In this document: positions 1 through 8,175 of the stretch, piece after piece
Position numbering within the stretch: the first letter of the stretch is position 1
Layout of the letters: every line of letters begins with the position of its first letter
Source of the DNA: Actinotignum timonense
Lineage (GTDB): Bacteria; Actinomycetota; Actinomycetes; Actinomycetales; Actinomycetaceae
Reading direction: 5' to 3'
Assembly (NCBI RefSeq): GCF_030216305.1
Contig: NZ_JASOKT010000003.1
Location: 117,693 to 181,692 of the forward strand
DNA length: 64,000 bases
The notes under the pieces: model-generated
What the model was told of the DNA's origin: nothing
Database searches by the model: none
What the model saw: only the letters and a program-made list of their open reading frames with translations
Translations under genes and position numbers: made by a program

Positions 1-1
1 A

Positions 2-781
2 ACTACGCCGGGCCTGGATAATTCCCTCACGAATGTGCTCGGTTCGGCTTCGCCTACCAATAAGGAGCTCACCCAGGCCTTCGCCGGTTTCGCCAACCGC
101 GGGGTGAGTGTGCCCCTGCATCTGGTCAGCGAGGTGCGCGACGCGCAGGGCACCGTGGTGTACCGCGCGGATACCGCCGGCAAGCGGGTGCTCGATCAGC
201 GCGTTGCCGATAACCTCAACGAGCTGCTCCAGGAGCCCACCGGCCCGCGCGGGACCGCGGATCGGGCCGGGCGGCTCGGCTTCCAGGTGGCCGGGAAAAC
301 CGGCACCTCCACGGACCTGAAATCCGCGTGGTTCGTGGGCTACAACCCGAAGATTATTACCACGGTGAATATGTTCCAGATCGGGCCGAACGGTGAGGAA
401 GAATCGCTGGGCGGCTGGGGTGCCTACCCGTGGGGTATCGGCGGAAACGGCTACCCGGTGGATATGTGGGTGGACTTCATGAAGGCCGTGACGGGCGAGA
501 TGGATCTGCCGAAGTTCCCCGAACCGGAACTAATTGGGGACAAGCGCCCCAGCTACCGCCCCACGCGCCCCGAACCGGTGGAAGAAGTAACGACGACGCC
601 AGAACCGAGCGCGGAGCCTACCGAGCAGCCAGCGCCGGCCACCCAGGAGCCGGAGCCCGAACCGAGCGCAACAGTGCCCCCGGAGCTGCAGCCCACCCGG
701 ATGCCCGCCCCGCCCACGGAAACCATCCCGCTGCCCACCGAGCCGGCCGAACGCGAGCGCGTTCCCGGTGCTGTTGGTTAG
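2..781 (+). CDS. Penicillin-binding protein, C-terminal part (cut by window start)
   Basis: This is the end of a transpeptidase that cross-links peptidoglycan outside the membrane. The reading frame is already open at base 2, so the gene begins before the window. The visible part carries the KTG(T) box of the penicillin-binding fold (VAGKTGTSTD, about base 290), then WFVGYNP and a GGWGAYPWGIGG stretch, all typical of class A (bifunctional glycosyltransferase/transpeptidase) proteins. After about base 540 comes a low-complexity Pro/Glu/Thr tail of roughly 75 residues, as often seen in actinobacterial PonA proteins. The SxxK and SxN motifs lie upstream and cannot be checked, so the class A assignment is inference. 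Confidence 0.85.
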   Translation, partial: TTPGLDNSLTNVLGSASPTNKELTQAFAGFANRGVSVPLHLVSEVRDAQGTVVYRADTAGKRVLDQRVADNLNELLQEPTGPRGTADRAGRLGFQVAGKTGTSTDLKSAWFVGYNPKIITTVNMFQIGPNGEEESLGGWGAYPWGIGGNGYPVDMWVDFMKAVTGEMDLPKFPEPELIGDKRPSYRPTRPEPVEEVTTTPEPSAEPTEQPAPATQEPEPEPSATVPPELQPTRMPAPPTETIPLPTEPAERERVPGAVG

Positions 782-850
782 GAGCGGGCTAGTGGGCTAG
801 GTTGCTCCGCACTCTCGAAGTGTGAGCCACCCGCGTTTTAGACTGGATCC

Positions 851-1924
851 ATGAAGATCTATCCCTTCTGGGCGCGGGAAAGCGCCCCGGTATCTACCAC
901 CTCGGGGCCGGCCACGGTGGCGCAATGGGGCTGGTCCGCGAACTCGGAAGAGGAAGCGCACAAAGTCGCGCGGGCGCGGCTGCATCGCCTTGTCGATCGC
1001 ATTGCCGAACTCGGTCATTTTCCGCGCGAACGCCAAGCCCGCGCGGAATACTACCCGGGCACCCCGCTGCGCGAAGAAATCCTCGCCGTGCTCAGCGAAA
1101 CGAACGGCACTCCCACCTGCGCTATCACCCGGAACCGCTACGGAGCCGAAGTCCTCAACACCGCCGATATCCTCATCGCGGACGTGGACGTTCCCGAATT
1201 AGAAGAAGCGGCCCGCGCGGGAGGCTCCCGTAAGCCCGGCTCCGGCAAGCCCGGTTTTTTCGCTCGACTTTTCGGTTTCGGCGCGAAGAAGCAGGAGCGG
1301 CCCGCCGGCTCCGCTTTCGATCCCGCACCGGCACCGGCCCGCACACCGGAACCCGCGTCGCCCGCCGCACCCGCACCGGCACCGGATCCTGCCTCCATCC
1401 CGGGGCTCATCACCGAAACGGCGCCGGTGCGCCAGTACATGATCGAAGCCGAGCTCATCGCCTTTGACCGCATCGAACACTTCGCGCGTCTCAATGCGGC
1501 CTGGCCGATTTTCGTTTACCGCACCTTCAAAGGCTTCCGCGTTATCGTGGCGGTCGAGGGCATCGCCGCGGACTCCGGGGAAGCGCAGATGATCCTCAAC
1601 CAGCTCGGTTCCGACCCGCTCTATATGCGCCTGTGCCGGGTGTACGAATCCTACCGGGCGCGCCTCACCGCCAAACCCTGGCGAGTCGGGATGGCGGCGC
1701 CGACCGTGCGCTGGCCCGAGTACGATGCGTCGTCGGCGCTATGCGATCCGGTTGCGCGCGAGAAAATGCAACAGTGGTTGGCGCAGTACTACGACGCTCG
1801 CGCCGGCCACGCCACCACGCGCTTCCTTGCTGCGTTCGGGCCCGCTCCTACCGGGCGTGCCGCCCAGGTGGTGGAGCTGCACGCGCGCGTGACCGGAGCG
1901 GAGTCCGGCCTGCCGCTTGCCTAA
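851..1924 (+). CDS. Conserved protein of unknown function with two halves and a Pro/Ala linker
   Basis: Not confidently recognised. The 357-residue product has an N-terminal part (about 1-130), a basic patch and a Pro/Ala-rich linker (about 131-190), and a C-terminal part (about 195-357). The second half contains a compact conserved-looking core: VYRTFKGFRVIV, then LGSDPLYMRLC and YRARLTAKPWRVG. The run of R, K and W residues resembles a nucleotidyl-transfer or nucleic-acid-binding core such as a primase-like fold, but that is only an impression. There is no signal peptide or membrane segment. It stands alone, 70 bp after the penicillin-binding protein gene and convergent with the TetR gene. 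Confidence 0.75.
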   Translation: MKIYPFWARESAPVSTTSGPATVAQWGWSANSEEEAHKVARARLHRLVDRIAELGHFPRERQARAEYYPGTPLREEILAVLSETNGTPTCAITRNRYGAEVLNTADILIADVDVPELEEAARAGGSRKPGSGKPGFFARLFGFGAKKQERPAGSAFDPAPAPARTPEPASPAAPAPAPDPASIPGLITETAPVRQYMIEAELIAFDRIEHFARLNAAWPIFVYRTFKGFRVIVAVEGIAADSGEAQMILNQLGSDPLYMRLCRVYESYRARLTAKPWRVGMAAPTVRWPEYDASSALCDPVAREKMQQWLAQYYDARAGHATTRFLAAFGPAPTGRAAQVVELHARVTGAESGLPLA

Positions 1925-1971
1925 GTTGGGCTCGTGCTGCCTGGCCTCTGCCACTTGCGTAAGACGGTGAC

Positions 1972-2643
1972 CTAGAGCTGGAGGGTGCCCGCCCACTGGT
2001 TGGCGACGGTATCGAGGTAGCCGAGGTGGTCGTCGAAGAGGCCGGCGTACCTTTCGGTCATCTCCAGGGTGATGGTTCCCACCAGTTCCGTCCACGCGCG
2101 GATCACGGAGACGATGAGGCCGTCGGGCAGTTCGCCCAGTTCCGCGTCGAGGGAACCGAAGGTCATGCGGATCCGCCACAGGTCCACCCCGAGCGCGCGG
2201 GTTTCCGGGCCGGTCAGGGCTTTATTGCGCCCGCCTTTGGCGATGCGAGCCAATTCGAGGGGCACGCGCAGGGCGGCGGCCGTGGTCATTTCCGGATTGG
2301 AAAAATCAATGGCGCTGGCACCGTAAATAAGCGAGAAGCGATTCGGGTAATCGAGGGCCCAGGTGTGGGCGGCGCGCCAGGCCGCCACCCAGCGTTCCCG
2401 CCCCGATATTTTCTGGTCTGCTGCCCGGCGCATTGCCCCGGCCAGGTCACGGTAGGATTCGGCCGCCAGCGCGGTGAGGAGTTCTTCGCGGGAGCGCACG
2501 TGGCGGTAGGGAGCACCCGGGGAAAGCTCAAGGGAGCGAGCAATCGCGCGCATAGAAAGCTGTTCGGCACCGGCGCGGTCAAGCTGCGCGCGGGCCGCAT
2601 CCAGCAGCTTTTCCCGCGTGGTGGGTGCTTCACCTTCACTCAT
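1972..2643 (-). CDS. TetR-family transcriptional regulator with WHG-type C-terminal domain
   Basis: A 223-residue TetR-type repressor. The N-terminal helix-turn-helix spans about residues 8-55 (REKLLDAARAQL, then LSMRAIARSLELSPGAPYRHVRSREELL). The C-terminal ligand domain has the W-x-A-x-R and YPNRFSLIYG pattern typical of the WHG (TetR_C_33) subgroup. The start ATG lies at 2643. No gene is obviously paired with it: the neighbours are the unknown gene at 851-1924 (convergent) and the ribosomal operon (divergent, about 300 bp away). The 300-bp gap contains a direct repeat of GGAGCGACCT (2689-2698 and 2701-2710), a possible operator. The ligand is unknown. Confidence 0.88.
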   Translation of the reverse strand: MSEGEAPTTREKLLDAARAQLDRAGAEQLSMRAIARSLELSPGAPYRHVRSREELLTALAAESYRDLAGAMRRAADQKISGRERWVAAWRAAHTWALDYPNRFSLIYGASAIDFSNPEMTTAAALRVPLELARIAKGGRNKALTGPETRALGVDLWRIRMTFGSLDAELGELPDGLIVSVIRAWTELVGTITLEMTERYAGLFDDHLGYLDTVANQWAGTLQL

Positions 2644-2801
2644 AGCCCGCTCCTATGCTTGTGCCCGGTAGGCCGCCTCAATCGCGGTGGAGCGACCTGG
2701 GGAGCGACCTAGAGAAAGTCTACCGGCCACCTCCCGGTTTCGGCCGGGATTCTCACGGAAATACGGGCGAAAAGGCGTGGGCCGCTCCATATTTAACCAT
2801 C

Positions 2802-2830
2802 TGGAAAACAGTGCCAGCACCGGCTAGACT
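2802..2830 (+). promoter_or_regulatory. Candidate promoter of the rpsF operon
   Basis: TGGAAA at 2802-2807 and TAGACT at 2825-2830 are spaced by 17 bp and lie about 110 bp upstream of rpsF. The match to sigma-70-type boxes is moderate (4 of 6 at the -35). This is the only plausible promoter I see in the gap 2644-2942. Confidence 0.35.
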
Positions 2831-2896
2831 GAGGGACTGACCTATCTGTTCGCGGGCGCAAGCATGCGAACGGGCGGGTCAACGCATAACCCTTCT

Positions 2897-2915
2897 GCCG
2901 CGGACGGACCGCGGC
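2897..2915 (+). promoter_or_regulatory. Leader hairpin of rpsF, possible S6:S18 autoregulatory element
   Basis: A perfect 7-bp stem GCCGCGG/CCGCGGC with a 5-base ACGGA loop sits 28 bp before the rpsF start, just ahead of the strong AGAGGAGGTGGG site. Leaders of rpsF operons in many bacteria carry an RNA element bound by the S6:S18 complex, so a feedback role is plausible. I cannot confirm the bulged CCG box of that motif by eye. Confidence 0.35.
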
Positions 2916-2942
2916 CGTTTAGACCAGAGGAGGTGGGTAGAC

Positions 2943-3233
2943 ATGCGTGAATACGAGATGATGATCATCCTTTCTCCGAACGTTGACGAACGTAATCTGT
3001 CGACCAACGTTCAGAAGCTGCTCCAGGTTGTCCCCAATGAGGGCGGCGAACTGGAAAAGGTCGATATTTGGGGCCGCCGGAAGCTTGCTTATGACATTAA
3101 CAAGCACTCGGAAGGCATTTACGTCGTCGTCGATATGAAGGCGACTCCCGCAACCGCCAGCGAACTTGACCGCCAGCTCAGCCTCAATGAGGATGTGCTC
3201 CGCATCAAGCTCCTGCGTCGCGACGAAAAGTAA
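2943..3233 (+). CDS. rpsF: 30S ribosomal protein S6
   Basis: S6 is the small-subunit protein that pairs with S18 on the platform of the 30S subunit. The 96-residue product begins with the family hallmark MREYEMMIILSPNVDE and continues with VDIWGRRKLAYDINKHSEGIYVVVDM, and its length is normal. It is the first gene of the rpsF-ssb-rpsR-rplI operon, with a strong site (AGAGGAGGTGGG) before the ATG at 2943. Confidence 0.98.
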   Translation: MREYEMMIILSPNVDERNLSTNVQKLLQVVPNEGGELEKVDIWGRRKLAYDINKHSEGIYVVVDMKATPATASELDRQLSLNEDVLRIKLLRRDEK

Positions 3234-3290
3234 ACGTACCACCAGCGTAAGAACCGAATCTGAGAAAACAACGGGGTAAAAGGAGCGATT

Positions 3291-3863
3291 ATGGCAAACG
3301 AACCGGTCATTACGATCGTCGGCAACCTCACCGCCGATCCGGAAATGCGTTTCACGTCAGGTGGTGTGGCGGTCGCGAGCTTCACGGTTGCTTCCACCCC
3401 GCGCAAGCGCAATGCCCAAACTGACCAGTGGGAAGATGGCGAGCCAATGTTCGTGCGGTGCTCGGCGTGGCGTGACTACGCGGAGAATGTCGCCGAATCG
3501 CTGTCCAAGGGCATGCGCGTGCTGGTAACGGGCCGGCTCACGGTCAATCGTTACCAGACCCAGAACGGGGAACAGCGCGAAGGTCTGGAACTTCAGGTTG
3601 ATGAAATTGGGCCCTCGCTGCGTTACGCGAAGGCTCAGGTTACGAAAACCAGCGGCGGCGGTAATTACAACCGCGGCAACCAGGGTGGCTACGGCCAGAA
3701 CCCGGGCGGCCAGGGCGCGCCAGGCGGCCAGGGCGGGCAGGGCTCCTACGGGGGTCAGGCCAGCTACAACGCTCCGCAGGGCGGCTCGGCTTACGATCCG
3801 TGGAGCCAGCAGCCGCAAGCCCCGCAGGGCGGTTCCGCTTTCGACGATATGCCCCCGTTCTAA
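3291..3863 (+). CDS. ssb: Single-stranded DNA-binding protein
   Basis: SSB coats single-stranded DNA in replication, recombination and repair. The OB-fold domain covers about residues 4-115 ([20 protein letters not shown], then [21 protein letters not shown]). A long Gly/Gln/Ser-rich tail follows, ending in the acidic tip FDDMPPF, which is the docking site for partner proteins. The total of 190 residues is usual for actinobacterial SsbA. It starts 57 bp after rpsF at an ATG behind AAAAGGAGCG, within the same operon. A duplicated TCTAGATTT (3871-3879, 3884-3892) lies just after the stop in the 161-bp gap before rpsR. Confidence 0.98.
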   Translation: MANEPVITIVGNLTADPEMRFTSGGVAVASFTVASTPRKRNAQTDQWEDGEPMFVRCSAWRDYAENVAESLSKGMRVLVTGRLTVNRYQTQNGEQREGLELQVDEIGPSLRYAKAQVTKTSGGGNYNRGNQGGYGQNPGGQGAPGGQGGQGSYGGQASYNAPQGGSAYDPWSQQPQAPQGGSAFDDMPPF

Positions 3864-4024
3864 ATTTTCATCTAGATTTGCGTTCTAGATTTTCGGGACT
3901 ACGCACACACCCATAAGTGACATTTTGACTCGGGCAACCGCCCCGCACCGCACCGCGCACTGTAACGCGCGGTATTCGCGGGAATTGCGCTAGGCACGAG
4001 TCGCAGCAACATTAGGAGAAAACT

Positions 4025-4264
4025 ATGGCGAAGGGACATCTTCGCAAGCCGTTGAAGCGGAAGACCGCTCCGGTGAAGGCCATCAAGGTCGGCAATATTG
4101 ACTACAAGGACACCGCTACGCTGCGCAAGTTCATTTCGGACCGCGGCAAGATCCGCGCCCGCCGCGTGACCGGTGTCAACGTTCAGGAGCAGCGCAAGAT
4201 CGCCAAGGCGATTAAGAACGCCCGTGAGATGGCTCTGCTTCCCTACTCGAGCAACGCTCGCTAA
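4025..4264 (+). CDS. rpsR: 30S ribosomal protein S18
   Basis: S18 binds next to S6 on the 30S platform. The 79-residue product has the characteristic core [22 protein letters not shown] followed by [15 protein letters not shown], and ends in LLPYSS. The start ATG at 4025 follows TTAGGAGAAAACT. There is no CxxC zinc motif in the N-terminus, so this is a zinc-independent form. It lies between ssb and rplI, 11 bp before the latter. Confidence 0.98.
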   Translation: MAKGHLRKPLKRKTAPVKAIKVGNIDYKDTATLRKFISDRGKIRARRVTGVNVQEQRKIAKAIKNAREMALLPYSSNAR

Positions 4265-4275
4265 GGAGGCACATA

Positions 4276-4731
4276 ATGAAGCTCATTCTTACGCACGACG
4301 TCGAACGCCTCGGCACCGCCGGTGATGTTGTCACCGTCAAGGACGGCTACGGCCGTAACTACCTGCTGCCGCGCGGCTACGCCACTCCGTGGACCAAGGG
4401 CGCCCAGAAGCAGATCGACCAGATGGCCGAAGCGCGCCGCAAGCGCTCCATCACCGATCTGGAAGCCGCGCACGCGCTGCGCGATGCCCTCAACGAAGCC
4501 GTGGTGCAGGTGAAGAAGGCCGCCGGTGAAAACGGCCGCCTCTTCGGCGCGGTGACCTCCAAGGACATCGCCGAAGCCGCCACCGAAACCGTGGGCAAGC
4601 CGGTGGACAAGCGTTGGATCACGCTTGCCTCCCCGATCAAGTCCCTGGGCAGCTACACCGCTAAGGTGCGGGTGCATGAGGATGTCACGGCATCCCTCCA
4701 GGTGGATGTGCTGCGCGCACCCAAGAAGTAA
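4276..4731 (+). CDS. rplI: 50S ribosomal protein L9
   Basis: L9 is a two-domain large-subunit protein that binds 23S rRNA. The 151-residue product shows the N-terminal domain (MKLILTHDVERLGTAGDVVTVKDGYGRNYLLPRGYA), the long connecting helix and the C-terminal domain (LFGAVTSKDIAEA, then KSLGSYTAKVRVHEDV). It follows rpsR by 11 bp with an AAGGAGGCAC site at the junction. A strong terminator follows, so it closes the operon. Confidence 0.98.
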   Translation: MKLILTHDVERLGTAGDVVTVKDGYGRNYLLPRGYATPWTKGAQKQIDQMAEARRKRSITDLEAAHALRDALNEAVVQVKKAAGENGRLFGAVTSKDIAEAATETVGKPVDKRWITLASPIKSLGSYTAKVRVHEDVTASLQVDVLRAPKK

Positions 4732-4761
4732 TAGCTGATAGCTAGTTCATCAGCACGCGAA

Positions 4762-4799
4762 GGCGGGGGAGAACCTTTATGGTCTCCCCCGCCTTTGTG
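4762..4799 (+). terminator. Terminator of the rpsF-ssb-rpsR-rplI operon
   Basis: An 11-bp perfect stem (GGCGGGGGAGA at 4762-4772, TCTCCCCCGCC at 4783-4793) with a 10-base loop is followed by TTTGTGCT. It lies 30 bp after the rplI stop and before the convergent MATE gene. Confidence 0.8.
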
Positions 4800-4828
4800 C
4801 TGCCCGCGTTAGCTGCGGGGGCGCCGCA

Positions 4829-6199
4829 CTAGCTCCCCAGCTGCACCCACTTTTCCCCGCGTACCCGCAGGTACGTGGGCAGCGCGCGGGCGCTCATACA
4901 CACCCCGGCATAGCCGATCCACAGCCAGATGAATCCCGTCTGCCCGGACGTCCATTCCAGCAGCCCGAGCACCATGGGCCCGTACAGGGCGAGGGGGATA
5001 AACATCATCCACGCGAGGGTTTTAAGATCGCCCGCGCCAATGAGCACGCCGTCGAGAATAAATGCCACCGAGGCGATGGGGAAAAATACCGCAATGACGA
5101 GGAGGCCCCAGAAAGCCAGCCAGCGCACGTCCCCCGCGGTGCTCATGATCCGCACGATCAGCGGTGAGGTGAGAACAGTAGCCGCGCCCAGCACCGCGCC
5201 GACGCTCATGCCGCGGCTCAGGCAGCGCCCGAGCACTGTTCGCAGGCGCGATTCGTCGCCGGCCCCGGAAGCTTGGCCCACGAGGATTTGCGCGGCCATG
5301 GCGAGGGCGTCCAGCCCGTAGGAGGCGAAATTCCAGATGGTCATGGTGATTTGGTTCGCGGCCAGCGCTTCAGTGCCGAGTTGGGTCGCCCCGGTTATTT
5401 GCAGCAGGATCAGCACGCGCAGCACCGCGGAACGCACGATGAGGGGAACGGAATCGTGGAGGGCGCGTAGCACCCCCACTCCACGCGGAGCGAGCGGCGC
5501 GTGGTGCTCGCGCGCATGATGTACGACGACGCCGGTAAGGACCACACCCATGACCGTTTGCGCCGCCGCCGTACCTATTCCGGCTCCCGCCAGGCCCAGC
5601 CCGGCCGGGTAGATGAAAACGAAGTTGAGGGGGATATTGACGAGTGCCCCGAGCACCGAAACTTTGAAGGGTGTGGTGGTGTTCCCGAGCCCGCGCAGGG
5701 TTCCGGTGGCGGCCAGGACGACGAGCATGCCGGGCAGTCCCGCGGCGGAAAAACGCAGGTAGCGTGCACCTTCGGTGATAACGACTCCCTCCGCGCCGAA
5801 AAGCGCGAGGATGTGGGGTGCCCAGATAGCCAAGATCGCACCGAGTAGCAAGCCCAGCGTTCCGGCCAACCACAGGCCGTCCATGCCCTGGGAGAGGGCG
5901 GCTTTCATGCGCCCGGCTCCCACGTAGCGGGCGGTGGCGGAGGTGGTGGCGTAGGCGAGGAAAATGCACAGCCCCACGAGGGTGGTGATGATGGTGGAAG
6001 CGAGGGCGAGGCCGGCGAGCGGCCCCGTGCCTAGGTGGCCCACCATCACGGTATCCGTGGCGACAAGGAGAGGCTCGGCCAGCAGGGAGCCGAGGGAGGG
6101 CAGGGCCAGGCGCGCGATCTCACGGTCAATGGCGTGCTTGGTAGTGGGGGTGTTGCGGTCTCCAGCGGGGCCGTCATGATGCTTCTCGGGTGTCGTCAC
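4829..6199 (-). CDS. MATE-family multidrug efflux transporter
   Basis: An integral membrane exporter that uses an ion gradient to expel drugs or metabolites. The 456-residue product has about 12 hydrophobic segments. Family features include LALPSLGSLLAEPLLVATDTVMVGHLG in the first helices, GMLVVLAATGTLRGLGNTTTP at mid-protein and ALAANQITMTIWNF in the second half, typical of the DinF-like branch. I chose the GTG at 6199 (product VTTPEKHHDG). An open frame continues to 6559, but it runs through the DnaA-box region and has no family resemblance. The gene is convergent with rplI and divergent from dnaB. Its substrate is unknown. Confidence 0.92.
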   Translation of the reverse strand: MTTPEKHHDGPAGDRNTPTTKHAIDREIARLALPSLGSLLAEPLLVATDTVMVGHLGTGPLAGLALASTIITTLVGLCIFLAYATTSATARYVGAGRMKAALSQGMDGLWLAGTLGLLLGAILAIWAPHILALFGAEGVVITEGARYLRFSAAGLPGMLVVLAATGTLRGLGNTTTPFKVSVLGALVNIPLNFVFIYPAGLGLAGAGIGTAAAQTVMGVVLTGVVVHHAREHHAPLAPRGVGVLRALHDSVPLIVRSAVLRVLILLQITGATQLGTEALAANQITMTIWNFASYGLDALAMAAQILVGQASGAGDESRLRTVLGRCLSRGMSVGAVLGAATVLTSPLIVRIMSTAGDVRWLAFWGLLVIAVFFPIASVAFILDGVLIGAGDLKTLAWMMFIPLALYGPMVLGLLEWTSGQTGFIWLWIGYAGVCMSARALPTYLRVRGEKWVQLGS

Positions 6200-6309
6200 G
6201 TCCGCTAGCTTAGCTGAGCCCGGGTGAGGTCGCCGGGCGCGGCGGTGCCAGGCAATGACGTCCGGCCCCGGCGGCCCGTAGCGGCCCCTCAACCCACGGC
6301 CACAACTAC

Positions 6310-6340
6310 TTGAGGAAAGCCTCAACGTGAGTGACGTCAC
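6310..6340. promoter_or_regulatory. Two short perfect inverted repeats upstream of dnaB
   Basis: TTGAGG-AAAG-CCTCAA (6310-6325) and the 10-bp palindrome GTGACGTCAC (6331-6340) lie side by side in the divergent MATE/dnaB gap, immediately before the DnaA-box-like cluster. They are possible protein-binding sites of unknown partner. Confidence 0.4.
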
Positions 6341-6350
6341 GTAGTTAAGA

Positions 6351-6515
6351 TGTGGAGAACTTTCCCGCAGAATATCCACAGTTGTGGACAAACTTGGGGA
6401 CGGGATGGCGGGGATTTCCCCCACTCCATCCACAGCTGTGGATGAATCTGGGCATAAATGGTAAACAATCCCCAAGCTATCCACAGCTTGTCCACCGGTT
6501 ATGCACGGATCCACC
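6351..6515. promoter_or_regulatory. Cluster of DnaA-box-like 9-mers upstream of dnaB
   Basis: Within 165 bp I count about seven 9-mers close to TTATCCACA. On the + strand they are ATATCCACA (6372-6380), CCATCCACA (6426-6434), CTATCCACA (6477-6485) and TTGTCCACC (6488-6496). On the - strand they are TTCTCCACA (6351-6359), TTGTCCACA (6383-6391) and TCATCCACA (6437-6445). A weaker TTATGCACG lies at 6499-6507. Two pairs face each other as inverted repeats (6372-6391 and 6426-6445). The site could titrate DnaA, regulate dnaB or be part of a replication origin. The origin itself is expected near dnaA/dnaN, which are not in the window. Confidence 0.65.
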
Positions 6516-6613
6516 GGCGTGTTTACACATCCGCACAGGAGAATTAACTTGAAATTCACCTCGTAAACGCGTTACGAAAGCCAGTGGAGATCCATCGCCG
6601 AGAAAGGGAAACT

Positions 6614-7981
6614 ATGTCCGTCGTCAATAACGGTGCAAAGATGCAGGGGTCATCTTTCGAACGTACCCCTCCCCAAAACCTCTCGGCGGAACAATCTGTG
6701 TTGGGCGGGATGCTGCTCTCCAAAGATGCCATTGCTGATGTGGTGACCGTGCTGACCGCCGATGATTTTTACCATCCCTCAAATGCCACGGTCTTCACGG
6801 TTATCCTGGAGCTTTTCGGGCGCGGGGAGCCGGCCGATGCCATTACCGTGGGTGCGGAGCTGAAGAAACGCGGGGATCTTGAGCGGATCGGCGGGCTGCC
6901 GTATCTGCACACCCTGGTTGCCTCGGTGCCCACGGCTGCGAATGCCGGTTATTACGCGAATATTGTGCGTGAACAATCGCAGCTGCGCGGCTTGGTGGAA
7001 GTGGGTACTCGCATCGCCCAGCTCGGCTACACCACGGACGGTGCGGATGTTATGGGCCTCATTAATATGGCCCAATCGGAGGTGTTTTCCCTCGGGCAAT
7101 CGCGCGAGGCCACGGATTACGCCACGATGGCGGAAATCGTTCCCGGGCTTTTGGATGAGCTGGAGAAGAACGCGGAACGTGCGGGCAAATTAGAGGGGGT
7201 GGCCACCGGGTTCATTGACCTGGACGCCAAGCTCAACGGCCTGCGTGCCGGCCAGATGATTATTGTGGCGGCCCGCCCGGGCGCTGGTAAGTCCACTCTG
7301 GCCATGGATTTTTGCCGGCAGGCAGCCATCCATGATCACCAACCGGTGGTCTACTTCTCCCTGGAAATGAACCGCACGGAACTGTCCATGCGTTTGCTCG
7401 CTGCCGAAGCGGGAGTTTTCCAAGATCGCATGATTAAAGGTGAGATGACGCAGCAGGATTGGGATAGGGTCGCTGGCGCCGTCGAACGTATTTCTACCGC
7501 GCCGCTTATTGTGGATGACTCGCCGAATCTCACCCTGCCGGAAATCCGCGCGAAATCGCGGCGTCTCAAGCAGCAGCACGATATTCAGATGATTGTGATC
7601 GACTACCTCCAGCTCTTGGCTTCGGCCGGGAAGGTTCCCGAATCGCGCCAGCAGGAAGTCTCAGAGTTTTCGCGTTCGATTAAGTTGCTCGCTAAGGAAT
7701 TGGAAATTCCTATTATTGCGGTGGCGCAGCTCAACCGTGATTCGGAAAAGCGTAATGATAAGCGCCCCCAGGTGGCGGACCTGCGTGAATCGGGTTCGCT
7801 GGAGCAGGATGCCGACGTCGTCCTTCTTATCCACCGCGATGATATGTACCATCAGGATTCGGAGAAGGCCGGTCTGGCGGAAGTCATTATTGGCAAGCAG
7901 CGTTCCGGGCCTACCGGCACCGTGGAAGTGGCTTTCCAGGGTCATTACGCGCGTTTCGCGAACCTCGCGGACAATAACTAA
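6614..7981 (+). CDS. dnaB: Replicative DNA helicase DnaB
   Basis: DnaB is the hexameric helicase that unwinds DNA at the replication fork. The 455-residue product has the N-terminal domain (PPQNLSAEQSVLGGMLLSKDAI) and a RecA-like motor domain with Walker A ARPGAGKST near residue 220, FSLEMNRTEL, Walker B IVIDYLQLL and the ADLRESGSLEQDADVV segment. It has no intein, and its length is normal. I chose ATG 6614, behind GAGAAAGGGAAACT, over the upstream ATG at 6584, which has a poor site. The 5' region holds the DnaA-box-like cluster. Confidence 0.97.
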   Translation: MSVVNNGAKMQGSSFERTPPQNLSAEQSVLGGMLLSKDAIADVVTVLTADDFYHPSNATVFTVILELFGRGEPADAITVGAELKKRGDLERIGGLPYLHTLVASVPTAANAGYYANIVREQSQLRGLVEVGTRIAQLGYTTDGADVMGLINMAQSEVFSLGQSREATDYATMAEIVPGLLDELEKNAERAGKLEGVATGFIDLDAKLNGLRAGQMIIVAARPGAGKSTLAMDFCRQAAIHDHQPVVYFSLEMNRTELSMRLLAAEAGVFQDRMIKGEMTQQDWDRVAGAVERISTAPLIVDDSPNLTLPEIRAKSRRLKQQHDIQMIVIDYLQLLASAGKVPESRQQEVSEFSRSIKLLAKELEIPIIAVAQLNRDSEKRNDKRPQVADLRESGSLEQDADVVLLIHRDDMYHQDSEKAGLAEVIIGKQRSGPTGTVEVAFQGHYARFANLADNN

Positions 7982-7990
7982 ACGCCAAAG

Positions 7991-8044
7991 AACTGCGGGG
8001 GTGGGCTGAACTGCGGGGGTGGGCTGAACCGCGGGGGTGCGCTG
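7991..8044 (+). repeat. Tandem repeat, three 18-bp units after dnaB
   Basis: The unit AACTGCGGGGGTGGGCTG occurs at 7991-8008 and 8009-8026 exactly, and once more with two changes at 8027-8044. The third unit supplies the left arm of the dnaB terminator hairpin. Confidence 0.85.
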
Positions 8045-8066
8045 CCGATATGCAACGCACCCCCGC
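8031..8066 (+). terminator. Probable dnaB terminator hairpin
   Basis: An 11-bp perfect stem, GCGGGGGTGCG (8031-8041) with CGCACCCCCGC (8056-8066), is closed by a 14-base loop. It is followed by GCAAAAATACTATTTTCT, which lacks an immediate T-run, so termination efficiency is uncertain. Confidence 0.6.
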
Positions 8067-8082
8067 GCAAAAATACTATTTT

Positions 8083-8124
8083 CTACCGCCGGTACTTTAC
8101 TGCCGGTAATTTACCGCCGGGCCC
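8083..8124 (+). repeat. Imperfect tandem repeat, three 14-bp units
   Basis: CTACCGCCGGTACT, TTACTGCCGGTAAT and TTACCGCCGGGCCC follow one another directly. Each contains a CCGCCGG/CTGCCGG core. They lie in the same 194-bp gap as the 18-bp repeats. Confidence 0.6.
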
Positions 8125-8175
8125 TACAGCCAGGCTCTAACGCCGGCGCTCTACCATCAGCACTCCGCCGTGGCT

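Noticed and set aside
6200..6559. N-terminal extension of the MATE gene through the DnaA-box region
   Set aside because: The extension has no transporter-like sequence, and the box cluster is clearly regulatory in character. GTG 6199 gives the normal family length.
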